Shown in pieces: positions 9,443 through 18,445 of a DNA stretch of 42,048 nt (positions are counted from its first letter, which is position 1; the number at the start of each line of letters is the position of its first letter). The notes beneath the pieces were generated by a model. It was given only the letters and a program-made list of their open reading frames with translations. It was not told the origin of the DNA and made no database searches. Position numbers and translations under genes: made by a program. Origin of the DNA: Comamonas sp. lk (lineage in GTDB: Bacteria > Pseudomonadota > Gammaproteobacteria > Burkholderiales > Burkholderiaceae_C); assembly GCA_945925985.1 (NCBI GenBank), contig CAMELV010000036.1, positions 1 through 42,048 on the forward strand, read 5' to 3'.

Positions 9443-9847
9443 TCAGCGCCCCAGCGCCCACACCGCAGCCAGGCCCATCCCGAGCATAAGCACGGCCAGG
9501 GTTAGCCAGCGCACCCGTACCCGGTTGGCCTCCACCCGCTGCACCAGCTGGGCGTTTTGCTCGGCCAGGGTCTGGACCAGTGCCGTGGAGCTGAGCAATT
9601 GCTGGCGCAGGTCCGCGAGGCCGGCCTCTTGGCGGGCAAGCTGCCCCTGCAGCAGCGCCAGGAGCTCTGCAGCAGGTAAATCTTGCGGCTCAGCCGTTGG
9701 TTCTTCAGGCGCCGACTCTCCGACCACGCCGGCCTTTTTGGCCACCGTGCTCCACAACTTCTTGGCGCCATCAGCCACCTTGGGCGCGTTGCTGAGCACG
9801 TCGCTCCAGGGCACCATTTTCAGTACCGACATCCAGCCTGCTGCCAT
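9443..9847 (-). CDS. Small C-terminally anchored coiled-coil protein, unknown function
   Basis: I do not recognise this 134-residue protein. It has an N-terminal amphipathic part (PWSDVLSNAPKVADGAKKLW), an acidic/proline linker, and a predicted coiled coil around residues 55-107 (LLALLQGQLARQEAGLADLRQQL, then TLAEQNAQLVQRVEANR). A single hydrophobic helix at the C terminus (about 113-132) is followed by only a few residues, as in a tail-anchored inner-membrane protein. Transcription is independent of the downstream riboswitch, which has its own promoter. It is divergent from the metallophosphoesterase gene across 65 bp. Confidence 0.72.
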   Translation of the reverse strand: MAAGWMSVLKMVPWSDVLSNAPKVADGAKKLWSTVAKKAGVVGESAPEEPTAEPQDLPAAELLALLQGQLARQEAGLADLRQQLLSSTALVQTLAEQNAQLVQRVEANRVRVRWLTLAVLMLGMGLAAVWALGR

Positions 9848-9912
9848 GTTCGCCCCTTAAGTTGAGTTTCTCAGCCGCTAAAGTGTAGGGTAGACGGAGT
9901 ACCCTCAAAACC

Positions 9913-10926
9913 ATGTCGAACAAGCATAAGCCCTCGCACCGTCTCTTCAGAGCCCCGTGGCCCCGAGCGAGCGCGCTGCTATGGCCGTCCCTGATGCTGG
10001 CGCTGTGCTGCCGCCTGGCTACGGCGCAGCCCCTGCCTTTTGGCCTGTTCGGCGATACGCCCTACAGCGCCTGGGAGCGCGCGCAATTGCCGGGGCTGAT
10101 GGCCGACATGGCCGCTGCAGATTCGGTCTTTGTGGTGCACACGGGTGACTTCAAGAGCGGAGGAGACGCTTGCAGTGACGCTCTGTACCAGGATAGGCTG
10201 GCCTTGTTCCAGGCCTCCCGCGCGCCGCTGGTGTACGCGCCCGGCGACAACGACTGGACCGATTGCCACCGCCGCAGCAATGGCGCCTATGACCCGCTGG
10301 AACGGCTTGACCGTTTGCGCGAGTTGTTTTTTGTTGGTGAGTACTCGCTGGGCCAAAAGCCTTTGCCATTGCTGCGCCAAAGCGCCGATCCAGCGTTTGG
10401 GCGCTACCGCGAGAACGTCCGCTGGGAGGTCGGTGGCGCGCTCTTCGTGACCCTCAACCTGCCCGGCAGCGACAACAATTTTTATGGCGTGCCCGGACAG
10501 ACCGGCCCGGTGCCCGAGTTTGTAGCGCGCAGCGCGGCCAACCAGGTCTGGCTCGCCCAGGCCTTTGCCCACGCGCGGGACAAGCGTCTGGCGGGCGTGC
10601 TGATCGTGATCCAGGCCAACCCGGGCTTCGAGGCGGCCCGCGCTGGCCGGCCCCAGCCAGGTTATGACGCGTTTTTGGCCCAGTTGCGTCAAGAAACCCG
10701 GCTGTTTGCCAAACCGGTGGTGCTGGTGCACGGCGACACCCACCGCCAGCAGATCGACCAGCCTTTGATGGACCCGGCCAGCGGTGAGCGCTTAAGCAAC
10801 TTCACCCGGGTCGAGACCTTTGGCTGGCCGTTTTTTGGCTGGGTGCAGGGCACGGTGGATGCCCGCGACCCGCAGGTCTTCCGCTTTGTGGCCAAGCCCT
10901 GGCGGGGGGCGGCTTTGGAGCGGTGA
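9913..10926 (+). CDS. Exported calcineurin-like metallophosphoesterase
   Basis: The 337-residue protein begins with a basic then hydrophobic signal segment ending near ATAQP (residue 40), so it is probably periplasmic. Metal-binding motifs of the metallophosphoesterase fold are visible: GDTPY (Asp48), HTGD (Asp79), GDND (residues 111-114) and HGDTH (273-277). The spacing differs from classical cAMP phosphodiesterases, so the substrate is unknown. The gene stands alone on the plus strand, convergent with the flavin reductase gene with 16 bp between stops. Confidence 0.82.
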   Translation: MSNKHKPSHRLFRAPWPRASALLWPSLMLALCCRLATAQPLPFGLFGDTPYSAWERAQLPGLMADMAAADSVFVVHTGDFKSGGDACSDALYQDRLALFQASRAPLVYAPGDNDWTDCHRRSNGAYDPLERLDRLRELFFVGEYSLGQKPLPLLRQSADPAFGRYRENVRWEVGGALFVTLNLPGSDNNFYGVPGQTGPVPEFVARSAANQVWLAQAFAHARDKRLAGVLIVIQANPGFEAARAGRPQPGYDAFLAQLRQETRLFAKPVVLVHGDTHRQQIDQPLMDPASGERLSNFTRVETFGWPFFGWVQGTVDARDPQVFRFVAKPWRGAALER

Positions 10927-10942
10927 GTGCGAAAGTGGCTGG

Positions 10943-11461
10943 TTAGAGCGGGTGTTCGGTGTAGAACTTGCCGCCATGAAACAGCAGCGGCGAGGTGCCC
11001 GCGCGCTGGGTGCAGCGCTCGACCTCGCCCACAAAGATCACGTGGTCACCCTCTTCATAGCGGCTGCGGTTAAAGCACTCAAAAGTGGCCGCCGCGCCGG
11101 CCAGCAGCGGCGCGCCGGCCACGCCGTCAACAAAGTCCACACCAGCAAACCGGTCGGCGTCGCGGCTGGCAAAACGCAGGGCCAAGGCCTGTTGGTCGGC
11201 ACCCAGGATATTGATGGCGTAATGCGAGCCGGTGCTGAAGGCATGCAATGATGTGGCCGACCGCGCCAAGCTCCACAGCACCAGTGGCGGCGCCATTGAT
11301 ACCGAGTTAAACGAGTTGGCAGTGAGGCCCACCAGTTCACCCGTGCTGCTGCGCGCCGTGACAATGGTGACGCCGGTGGCAAACATGCCCAGTGCTGCCC
11401 GGAAGTCGGCCTTGGAAAAGTTGGGTTCGCGAGCCTTGAGGCTGGCATCTGGCAAATACAT
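10943..11461 (-). CDS. Flavin reductase family protein (FMN-binding)
   Basis: This 172-residue protein fits the flavin-reductase-like, FMN-binding split-barrel family, often the NAD(P)H:flavin reductase component of two-component monooxygenases. Family hallmarks are FRAALGMFATGVTIVTA at the start, GLTANSFNSVSMAPPLVLWSL for flavin binding, HYAINILGADQQALALRFA, and the closing GDHVIFVGEVE with LLFHGGKFY. No monooxygenase partner is adjacent, so its client enzyme is unknown. It is divergent from the DsbA-like gene across about 108 bp. Confidence 0.9.
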   Translation of the reverse strand: MYLPDASLKAREPNFSKADFRAALGMFATGVTIVTARSSTGELVGLTANSFNSVSMAPPLVLWSLARSATSLHAFSTGSHYAINILGADQQALALRFASRDADRFAGVDFVDGVAGAPLLAGAAATFECFNRSRYEEGDHVIFVGEVERCTQRAGTSPLLFHGGKFYTEHPL

Positions 11462-11569
11462 GCCCTGAATCTACCGGAGTTTGACCTGTACAGCAGTCGC
11501 CGGCGCTACTGCCGGGCTCAAACCGCTTGTGCTACCGTGCTGACCTTGCCCACTTTCACCGTGCCTGCC

Positions 11570-12226
11570 ATGTCTGCCCATCTGACCATCGACTTTGTGT
11601 CTGACATCTCCTGCCCCTGGTGCGCCATTGGTTTGAGCGCGCTTGAGCAGGCCTTGGACCGCCTGAGCCCTGAGCTCAGCGCCGAGTTGCACGTGCAGCC
11701 CTTTGAGCTGAACCCGGACATGCCGGCCGGCGGCCAGGACATTACCGAGCACCTCACGCAAAAATATGGCTCAACAGGGGAGCAGCAGACGGCGATTCGG
11801 GACACCATTCGCCAGCGCGGCGCCGAGGTGGGCTTTACCTTTCGCCAGCAGGGGCGTGACCGTATTTACAACACCTTTGATGCGCACCGGCTGCTGCATT
11901 GGGCCGACATCGAAGGCGAACCCGGTCAGCAGCTGGCGTTGAAAAAAGCCTTGATGCAAGCTTATTTCACCGACGGCCAGAGCCCGGAGGCGCATGTCGT
12001 GCTGGTCTCAGCGGCGGCTGGGGTGGGGCTGGATGCGCGCCGCGCCCAGGCCGTGCTGGCCGGCGATGAATATGCCGACGAGGTGCGCGAGCGCGAACAA
12101 ATGTTTTCCCGGGCTGGCATTCGGTCGGTGCCCGCCATCATCATCAACCGGCAGCATCTGATCTCGGGCGGCCAGCCGGTGGCTGTGTTTGAGCAGGCAT
12201 TGCGCCAGATTGCCGCGGGTGCCTGA
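11570..12226 (+). CDS. DsbA/FrnE-family thiol oxidoreductase
   Basis: This is a cytosolic DsbA-fold protein of the FrnE/2-hydroxychromene-2-carboxylate isomerase-like group, 218 residues. The CPWC active-site pair (Cys15 and Cys18) sits in DFVSDISCPWCAIG, with no signal peptide. Other family features are the FELNPDMP loop, FDAHRLLHWA, LMQAYFTDGQ and the cis-proline region RSVPAIIINRQHLISGGQP. I preferred the ATG at 11570; a GTG at 11537 in the same frame would add 11 residues. It may repair or isomerise disulfides or act on glutathione adducts; the substrate is not known. The neighbouring convergent GST gene is compatible with a detoxification theme. Confidence 0.9.
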   Translation: MSAHLTIDFVSDISCPWCAIGLSALEQALDRLSPELSAELHVQPFELNPDMPAGGQDITEHLTQKYGSTGEQQTAIRDTIRQRGAEVGFTFRQQGRDRIYNTFDAHRLLHWADIEGEPGQQLALKKALMQAYFTDGQSPEAHVVLVSAAAGVGLDARRAQAVLAGDEYADEVREREQMFSRAGIRSVPAIIINRQHLISGGQPVAVFEQALRQIAAGA

Positions 12227-12230
12227 GGCA

Positions 12231-12863
12231 TCAGGCCGGGGTTGATGCAGCCGGCGCAGGCTTGGCCATCACCGCCACAAACGTCGGGCTGCTGAGCTGG
12301 GTCTGCAACCAACGCTGCAAGGCTGGCATAGGCTCAGCTTGAAACCACTCGGGCTGCACCAGGGCAAATTGCCGTACAAAGGGCAGCAGCGCCGCGTCGG
12401 CCAGCCCCGGGCGTGAACCAGCCAGCCATGGCTGGTGGCTCAGCGTCTGCTCCACAGGCTCAATCAAGGCGGCCACCGCTTGGGCCCGGTGTGCCTCCTG
12501 CGACAGCATGGGGTGGCGTTGTGCGTACTTATAGCGGTCTAACAGGGGCTTGAAGTCGTCGTCATTGCGCTGCACCCACAGCTCGCACTGACGGTCATGC
12601 CGGCCCAGCCAGTCGTCCGGGTCATGTTGGGCCAGAGCCCAAAGCATGATGTCAAGGCTGTGCAGCAGAACCTGACCGTCTGGCAATTGCAGCACGGGCA
12701 CGGTAGCGGCAGGTGAAATGGCCAGCAGGTCTGTCGGCTTGTCGCGCAAGGCCACCTCCCGCTGCGTCACTGCCACGCTGGCGTAGTGCAGCGCCACCCG
12801 CGCCCGGATCGCGTAGGGGCAACGCCTGAACGAATACAGCAGGGGAAGCGTTGGGTTGATCAC
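12231..12863 (-). CDS. Glutathione S-transferase family protein
   Basis: The 210-residue protein has an N-terminal thioredoxin-like GST domain with CPYAIR (Cys15), as in omega/beta-like or glutaredoxin-2-type GSTs, and the glutathione-binding segments TVPVLQLPDG and LLHSLDIMLW. The C-terminal half is helical, with GLADAALLPFVRQFA typical of GST_C domains. It is convergent with the DsbA-like gene, with only 4 bp between the two stop codons. The physiological substrate is unknown. Confidence 0.88.
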   Translation of the reverse strand: MINPTLPLLYSFRRCPYAIRARVALHYASVAVTQREVALRDKPTDLLAISPAATVPVLQLPDGQVLLHSLDIMLWALAQHDPDDWLGRHDRQCELWVQRNDDDFKPLLDRYKYAQRHPMLSQEAHRAQAVAALIEPVEQTLSHQPWLAGSRPGLADAALLPFVRQFALVQPEWFQAEPMPALQRWLQTQLSSPTFVAVMAKPAPAASTPA

Positions 12864-12905
12864 GTGCCGTTAGCGGGACCATCCCCCGCTGCTCTTGGCG
12901 AGTGC

Positions 12906-13745
12906 TTAGTCGGCGGCCCGGCTCTCGGACTGTTTCCAGGTGTAGGCCAGTACCAAGCCCACACTCACGCCGCTGTTGCGTTGAACCAATGGGCTGCTTA
13001 GGTTGGCGGCCCCGGCCAGGCTGTCGGCGCGGCCGAAGGCAATCAGCCGCACATCTGGCCCAAGACGGCGTGACACCGTGCCCGATAAGCGCCAGGCAAT
13101 CAGCCCACCCTGCGCGGCATAAGCGGGCCGGCTGGCCGTGGCCTCGCTGGCACTGACCCCGTAAAAGGTGTCTGCCAGGCGTTGATCCCCAAACAATGCA
13201 CTGATGCTGGTGCTGTAAGACCAGCCCTGGGGTTCGCGGTGTGAAAAGCTAATTTCTGGCTCGAGGGTAAAGCCCCGCTGGGCCAGGTTGTTGCTGAGGT
13301 CAACCGCGCCACGCAAAGGCAGCTCAGCCTGCCAGCGACTCGGACCTGCATCGGGGGTGAGGTTCCACTTCAGGCGCGGCCCGAATTCGACCAGGGTACC
13401 CAGGTCTGCCATGCCACGGCGCACCTCGGTGTCATTGGCCTTGGAGCCCAGTGAGCCTGAAAAACCAATGTCCACCTCAAAGGCGGGCGTCTTCATGGCC
13501 CGGATACCTGCACTGCCCCGGTCCACCCGTAAGAACTCTCCGCGGTAGACCAAGTAAGGCAGCGCCAGCGCCTGCTGGGTTCGCTCTGCCGCGCCGGGGT
13601 AAGCGGGCTGAGACACCCCCACGCCCACGGCGCCCAGCTCCCACAGGGGCAGACCTGCGGCCACTTGGGCCTGAGCCGGCATCATGAGGCAGGCCGAGGC
13701 GGCGGCGCTTGCCAGCCAGTGGATGAATGAGGGGCAACGCATCAA
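12906..13745 (-). CDS. MipA/OmpV family outer-membrane protein
   Basis: This 279-residue protein has a signal peptide ending after MMPAQAQ, followed by beta-strand patterned sequence. LWELGAVGVGVSQPAYPGA near the mature N terminus, YRGEFLRVDRGSAGIRA in the middle, and SLVLAYTWKQS-like C-terminal strands are typical of MipA/OmpV proteins, which have been described as scaffold for peptidoglycan enzymes or as porin-like proteins. It sits alone on the minus strand behind a 133-bp intergenic region that should hold its promoter. Its specific role is not deducible. Confidence 0.9.
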   Translation of the reverse strand: MMRCPSFIHWLASAAASACLMMPAQAQVAAGLPLWELGAVGVGVSQPAYPGAAERTQQALALPYLVYRGEFLRVDRGSAGIRAMKTPAFEVDIGFSGSLGSKANDTEVRRGMADLGTLVEFGPRLKWNLTPDAGPSRWQAELPLRGAVDLSNNLAQRGFTLEPEISFSHREPQGWSYSTSISALFGDQRLADTFYGVSASEATASRPAYAAQGGLIAWRLSGTVSRRLGPDVRLIAFGRADSLAGAANLSSPLVQRNSGVSVGLVLAYTWKQSESRAAD

Positions 13746-13878
13746 TGAGCTCCAAGCTTGTCAAAATGGGCCTGATTATGCGGTGCGAGCGCCCAGCGTG
13801 CTCGAACTCTTCAACGCCCCTGGGCTTAATGTGCAGGTCGCCCTGGCCTAGGGCGTCACCGGAACGCTGGTGGCCGCG

Positions 13879-14679
13879 CTACAGGGTCTCGGTGTGGCCA
13901 TCCACCGTGATGTCCTGACCCGATATCCGCGCCCCGGCGGCCGAGGTCAAAAACAAAATGGTGTTGGCAATGTCCTCTGGCGAGATCAGCGTGCGCAGCG
14001 ACGAGATGGCGGTCAGCCCCTCACGCACTGCGGCCTCGCTCTGGCCGGTCTTGGCCGCCTCGGCGGTAATCACGCGGTCAATGCGCTCGCCGCTGACCGA
14101 GCCCGGGCAGATGCAGTTCACCCGCACATGGTCTGGGCCCAGCTCTTGCGCCAGCGTGCGCGTCAGGCCGCGGATGGCCCACTTGGCCGCTGCATAGGGC
14201 GCCCGCCGGGCAAAGCCGTATTGCCCGCCGGTGGACGACATGTTGACGATGGAGCCGCTGCCCTGCCGGCGCAGGATGGGCGCGGCCGCCCGGGCGCACA
14301 AAAAGCAGCTGTCCAGATTCACCGCCAGGCAGCGCTGCCAGTCAGCAAACTGCATGTCCTCCAGCAGCGCGGTGGGGCCAGCCACGCCAGCGTTGTTGAC
14401 CAGAATGTCCAGCCCGCCCAGGTGATTCAGCGCGGCCTGGAACAGCGCCGCCACCTGCGCCTCGTCGGCCACATCGCACACTTGCCCGGCCAGCTGTGGC
14501 TGCTGCGCCAAGGTAGTGGCCAGCGCGGCAGCATCAATGTCGCAGATGTACACGCGGGCACCGGCAGCTGCAAAGGCCTGCGCGGTCACCAGGCCAATGC
14601 CGCTGGCCGCGGCGGTGATCAGCACGCGCTGGCCGGCGTGGCAGGGCATGACAGTGGCGCTGGGGGTGACTTGGGGCAT
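13879..14679 (-). CDS. SDR family NAD(P)-dependent dehydrogenase
   Basis: This classical short-chain dehydrogenase of about 266 residues has the cofactor motif TAAASGIG (a variant of TGxxxGIG), NNAGVAG, the catalytic Ser in VNMSSTGGQYG and the YAAAK catalytic Tyr/Lys pair. CPGSVSGERIDRVI and the C-terminal SGQDITVDGH are family standard. The ATG at 14679 was chosen because homology begins shortly after it. The open frame extends upstream to 14907, but that part overlaps the higB relic on the other strand and adds unrelated residues. It may belong with the nearby FAD and GMC oxidoreductases in a catabolic set (inference). The substrate is unknown. Confidence 0.9.
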   Translation of the reverse strand: MPQVTPSATVMPCHAGQRVLITAAASGIGLVTAQAFAAAGARVYICDIDAAALATTLAQQPQLAGQVCDVADEAQVAALFQAALNHLGGLDILVNNAGVAGPTALLEDMQFADWQRCLAVNLDSCFLCARAAAPILRRQGSGSIVNMSSTGGQYGFARRAPYAAAKWAIRGLTRTLAQELGPDHVRVNCICPGSVSGERIDRVITAEAAKTGQSEAAVREGLTAISSLRTLISPEDIANTILFLTSAAGARISGQDITVDGHTETL

Positions 14680-14743
14680 GATGCTGGCTCGCTGAAAAAT
14701 TGGCAAGTGTGGGTCGGTTTGGTGTGGACCCCATGAATTTAGC

Positions 14744-14787
14744 TTACACCGGACCGAGTGGCTCGCAAGGGGGGCGAACTGGTGTAA
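14744..14787. repeat. TTACACC...GGTGTAA inverted repeat upstream of the SDR gene
   Basis: Perfect 7-bp arms TTACACC (14744-14750) and GGTGTAA (14781-14787) lie 30 bp apart, 65-108 bp ahead of the SDR start. The spacing allows a two-site operator for a dimeric regulator. It is short and could be chance; no regulator gene is nearby. Confidence 0.25.
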
Positions 14788-14854
14788 CAGCTTCAATGCG
14801 TCACGTCTGTTTTGCACACAGCTCAGGTCGGTGGTAATCCCTTGCATCGTGTAG

Positions 14855-14980
14855 AGTCGGCACCCGCTCAAAGGTGGTTTAAAGGGCCATTGGGCGGTCA
14901 CGGTCAACGGTAACTGGCGAATAGTTTTTACTTTTGAAGGTACGGATGCCGTGTTGGTTGACTACCTGGATTACCACTGA
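14855..14980 (+). pseudogene. higB: Truncated HigB-type toxin remnant
   Basis: The frame before higA encodes a recognisable HigB (RelE-superfamily mRNA interferase) C terminus of about 41 residues: HPLKGGLKGHW, then VNGNWRIVFTFEG and VDYLDYH before the stop at 14978-14980. A TAG at 14852-14854 interrupts the same frame directly upstream. The preceding sequence shows no HigB N terminus (a full protein is about 92 residues), so the 5' half has been lost or diverged beyond recognition. The catalytic C-terminal core residues partly remain, but no start codon gives a functional toxin. Confidence 0.75.
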
Positions 14981-14989
14981 GGATTTGAA

Positions 14990-15271
14990 ATGACTCGAAT
15001 GCACAACCCGCCACATCCCGGCGAAGTTCTACGGGAATATTTAGGTGAAACGACCGTCACGGCTGCTGCCGTCAGCCTGGGCGTCAATCGTGTGACGCTT
15101 AACCGTATCGTGACCGGTGCATCCGGCATCTCCGCTGACACGGCCTACCGCTTAGCCGCAGCTTTCGGCACCAGCGCTGAATTGTGGGCTGGCATGCAGC
15201 TCCAGTACGACCTGTACCAGGCAGGGAAGGTCAAGCGGCCACGTATTGAAAGGATGTCGGCTCCGGCGTGA
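14990..15271 (+). CDS. higA: HigA-family antitoxin (XRE helix-turn-helix)
   Basis: This 93-residue protein has the HigA signature: PPHPGEVLREYL at the N terminus, a helix-turn-helix (VTAAAVSLGVNRVTLNRIVTG) and ISADTAYRLAAAFGTSAELWAGMQLQYDL. It would bind HigB and repress the operon. GAGGA lies 6 bp before the ATG, and the gene follows the HigB remnant by 9 bp, the normal gene order. The antitoxin frame is intact although its toxin is broken, so it is a solitary antitoxin that may still neutralise related toxins or act as a regulator. Confidence 0.93.
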   Translation: MTRMHNPPHPGEVLREYLGETTVTAAAVSLGVNRVTLNRIVTGASGISADTAYRLAAAFGTSAELWAGMQLQYDLYQAGKVKRPRIERMSAPA

Positions 15272-15346
15272 GCCCCAGCCATAAACCAAGCCAGGCGCCG
15301 TCATTAGCAACTATGACCGTAGGCCGCCTTTAAACGAGCAAAAACA

Positions 15347-16720
15347 ATGACGAAGCAAGCCAACAAATTTCTGGAACCCGCCCGCGAGATCGATGTGGTG
15401 CACCGCACCGGCGTGCTGGTGGTGGGCTCTGGCCCCGGCGGGCTGGCGGCGGCGCTGGCGGCTGCGCGCACCGGGGCGCCGGTGACGCTGGTGGAGCGCT
15501 TTGGCTGCTTTGGCGGCAACCTGACGGTGGTGGGGGTGGAGGGCTTTGCCTGGTACCGGCACGAGCAGACGGTGGAGGCCAATGGCATCGGCCGCGAGTT
15601 TGAGGAGCGTGCCAAGGCCATGGGGGCTGCGGTGCCCGAGAGCCAGTCGCTGTCGTATGAGATTGATTCAGAGGGCTTCAAGCTGGTGGCCGACCGGCTG
15701 GTGCAAGAGGCCGGCATCCACCCTATGTTGCACCGGCTGTTTGTAGCCCCCATCATGGATGGCGACACCATCGCCGGCATCATCGTTGAATCCAAAGCCG
15801 GGCGCGAGGCCATTTTTGCCGAGCGCGTGATTGACGCCACGGGCGACGCCGACATTGCCCACCGCGCCGGTGCGCCCACCGTCAAAACGCCTGTGGAGCA
15901 CATGCAGGCGGCATCGGTGATGTTCCACCTGGCCGGGGTGGACAAGCAGGCCTTCATGGCCGGGGTGCGGGCTGACCCGCAAACCTACCGCGACTGGGCC
16001 ACGGGCGAGTGGGAGATCGAGACCTCGGGCAAGGAAGACACCATGTTCTCACCCTTTCTGGCCAAGCCCTTTGCCCAAGCCATCCGCGACGGCGTGATCC
16101 CGCCGCACCTGAACACCATTGCCGGCACCTGGGGCGCGGTGCACGACACCGGCGAGCTGACCTACATGAACCTGGTGCACCTGGCCGGCTGCGACGGCAC
16201 CAACCCCGACAGCCTGACCCACTTTGAGATTGAAGGGCGCCAGCAGGCCATGCTGGCCATTGAGGCGCTGCGCCGCTACACGCCGGGCTGCACCGGTGTG
16301 CGGCTGCGCAACTTTGGCATGACCATCGGCATCCGCGACACGCGCAAGATAGATGCGGTGTACAACATGACCGAGCAGGACGTGCGGCACCAGGCGCGCT
16401 TTGACGACTCGGTGGGCATTTACCCCGAGTTCATTGACGGCTATGGCATCTTGATTTTGCCCACCACCGGCCGCTACATGCACGTGCCCTACCGCGCCAT
16501 GCTGCCCAAGGGCGTCAAGCACCTGCTGGTGTGTGGCCGCGCCATTGGCGGCGACCGCGTCTCGCACGCTGCCACGCGCAACATGGCCTGCTGCGCCGTG
16601 GCTGGCCAGGGCGCCGGCATTGCGGCTGCGCTGTCTATCAAGGCCGGTTGCGATGTGGACCGGGTGGCCATGCCCCAGTTGCAGGCCGAGCTGGCGCGCC
16701 AGGGCGTGCGTTACCTGTGA
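15347..16720 (+). CDS. FAD-dependent oxidoreductase (FAD_oxidored family)
   Basis: The 457-residue flavoprotein has the dinucleotide-binding motif VLVVGSGPGGLAAALAAARTG followed by VTLVERFGCFGGNLT, which matches the PF12831-type FAD-dependent oxidoreductases related to FixC and tricarballylate dehydrogenase. The second FAD region includes VIDATGDADIAHRAGAP and the C-terminal LLVCGRAIGGDRVSHAATRNMACC. It lacks a signal peptide. It precedes the GMC-type gene by 25 bp and probably forms one transcript with it. Substrate unknown; carboxylic acid or alcohol oxidation is likely from the family. Confidence 0.87.
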   Translation: MTKQANKFLEPAREIDVVHRTGVLVVGSGPGGLAAALAAARTGAPVTLVERFGCFGGNLTVVGVEGFAWYRHEQTVEANGIGREFEERAKAMGAAVPESQSLSYEIDSEGFKLVADRLVQEAGIHPMLHRLFVAPIMDGDTIAGIIVESKAGREAIFAERVIDATGDADIAHRAGAPTVKTPVEHMQAASVMFHLAGVDKQAFMAGVRADPQTYRDWATGEWEIETSGKEDTMFSPFLAKPFAQAIRDGVIPPHLNTIAGTWGAVHDTGELTYMNLVHLAGCDGTNPDSLTHFEIEGRQQAMLAIEALRRYTPGCTGVRLRNFGMTIGIRDTRKIDAVYNMTEQDVRHQARFDDSVGIYPEFIDGYGILILPTTGRYMHVPYRAMLPKGVKHLLVCGRAIGGDRVSHAATRNMACCAVAGQGAGIAAALSIKAGCDVDRVAMPQLQAELARQGVRYL

Positions 16721-16745
16721 CCAGCGCACCTGGCCTGGGGTGCTG

Positions 16746-18356
16746 ATGGACAGCTTTGACTACATCGTCATCGGCGCCGGCACCGCCGGCTGCGTGCTGG
16801 CCGACCGGCTCAGCGCAGACGGTAAAAAGCGCGTGCTGCTGCTGGAGGCCGGTGGCTCGGACCGCCGCTTTTGGATCCGCACCCCCATCGGTTACGGCAA
16901 AACCTTTTACGACGAGTCGGTGAACTGGAAGTACAACACCGAGCCCGACGCCGGCCTGGGCGGCCGGCGCAGCTACTGGCCGCGCGGCAAGGTACTGGGC
17001 GGCTCCAGCGCCATCAACGCCATGGTCTATTGCCGGGGCTTGCCGGGTGACTTTGACGACTGGTGCGCCGCTGGCAACCCAGGCTGGGGCTGGGCCGATG
17101 TGGCGCCGGCGTACCAACAGCTGGAGCGGCGCGTTGGCGCCGACGGCACGGTGCAGGGCGACGGCCCGCTGTGGGTGTCGGAGCGCGAGCCCGAGTACCA
17201 CCCGGTCAAGCGCCATTTTTTGGCGGCGGCGCACCAGCTTGGGCTGCCGGCCACTGCAGACTTCAACGGCCCGCAGCCCGAGGGCGTGGGCGCCTACGCC
17301 ATCACCACCCGGCGCGGCCTGCGCTGCTCGGCGGCCGATGCCTTTTTGCGCCCGGCGCTGGGCCGCCCCAACCTGACGCTGCGCACCGGGGCACTGGCCC
17401 AGCGCATCCTGTTTGAAGGCCGGCGCGCCGTGGGCGTGGCCTACCTGCAGCAGGGCCAGCTGCGCCGTGCCACGGCCATGGCCGAGGTGCTGCTGGCCGG
17501 TGGCGCGGTGAATTCGCCGCAGCTGTTGCAGTTGTCTGGCATCGGGCCGGGGCCGCTGCTGTAGGGCCTGGGGCTGGCGGTGCTGCAGCACAACACGGCG
17601 GTGGGTGGCGGCCTGCAAGACCACCTGGGCATCAACTACCTGTACCGCGCCACCGAGCCCACCCTGAACGGCACGCTGGGCAGCTGGCGCGGCCGGCTGG
17701 CGGCAGGGCTGCGCTTTGTGCTGCAGCGCGCCGGCCCCTTGAGCCTGAGCGTCAACCAGATGGGCGGGCTGGTGCGCTCTGGCCCGGGCCTGGAGCGGCC
17801 CGACACCCAGCTGTACTTCAGCCCCTTGAGTTATTCCACCGACTACGTGGGCCGGCGGCCGTTGCTCAAACCGGACCCCTGGCCAGGCTTTATTCTGGGC
17901 TTTAACCCCTGCCGCCCCACCAGCACCGGCCGCATCGACATCGCCTCGCCAGACCCTACGCAGCCACCGCGCATCCAGCCCAATTACCTGGGCACCGCAG
18001 CCGATGTGGCCGGCGTGCTGGCCGGCGCCCGCCTGATCGGCCGCCTGCAGCAAACCCCAGCCCTGCGCGGCCTGACCCTGGGCCCACCAGCGGTAGACCC
18101 GGCCGCGTTGACGGACGACGCACTGCTGGCCGACTTTCGCGCCCGCAGCGGCACCGTCTACCACCCCTGCGGCAGCTGCCGCATGGCGCCCGAGGGCCAG
18201 GGCGGCGTGGTCGATGCCAGCCTGCGGGTGCATGGGGTGCAGGGCCTGCGGGTGGTCGATGCGTCGGTGTTTCCCAACGTCACCTCGGCCAACACTCAGG
18301 CGCCGACGGTGATGTTGGCGTGGAGGGCGGCGGGGTTGATTTTTGCGGGTCGGTAG
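16746..18356 (+). pseudogene. GMC oxidoreductase interrupted by a single in-frame amber codon
   Basis: Both halves lie in one reading frame of 537 codons, the usual GMC (choline/alcohol dehydrogenase) length. The N-terminal half has the FAD motif IVIGAGTAGCVLADRLS, then LLLEAGG and the GMC signature WPRGKVLGGSSAINAM. The C-terminal half ends with the substrate-side HPCGSCRM and ANTQAPTVMLAW. Codon 273 (17562-17564) is TAG, inside LSGIGPGPLL-stop-GLG, where relatives usually carry Gln; CAG to TAG is a single transition. No other lesion is visible, so this is a very recent null allele, a sequencing error, or a readthrough case. It follows the FAD oxidoreductase by 25 bp. Confidence 0.9.
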
Positions 18357-18445
18357 AGGGAAAGGCCAATTTCGAGCTGGGGGTGGGAACTGGGGGAAGC
18401 TACAAAGCGCTGGTGTGGGTCGCCGTTGGCGCTCCGCCTGAGGGG

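Noticed and set aside
12221..12236. GCCTGA/TCAGGC hairpin between the DsbA-like and GST genes as a bidirectional terminator
   Set aside because: The arms are simply the two convergent GCC-TGA ends, only 6 bp long with a 4-nt loop and no T-run on either side.
14680..14907. Longer SDR protein starting at 14907
   Set aside because: The added 76 residues lack SDR similarity and run antisense to the higB relic.
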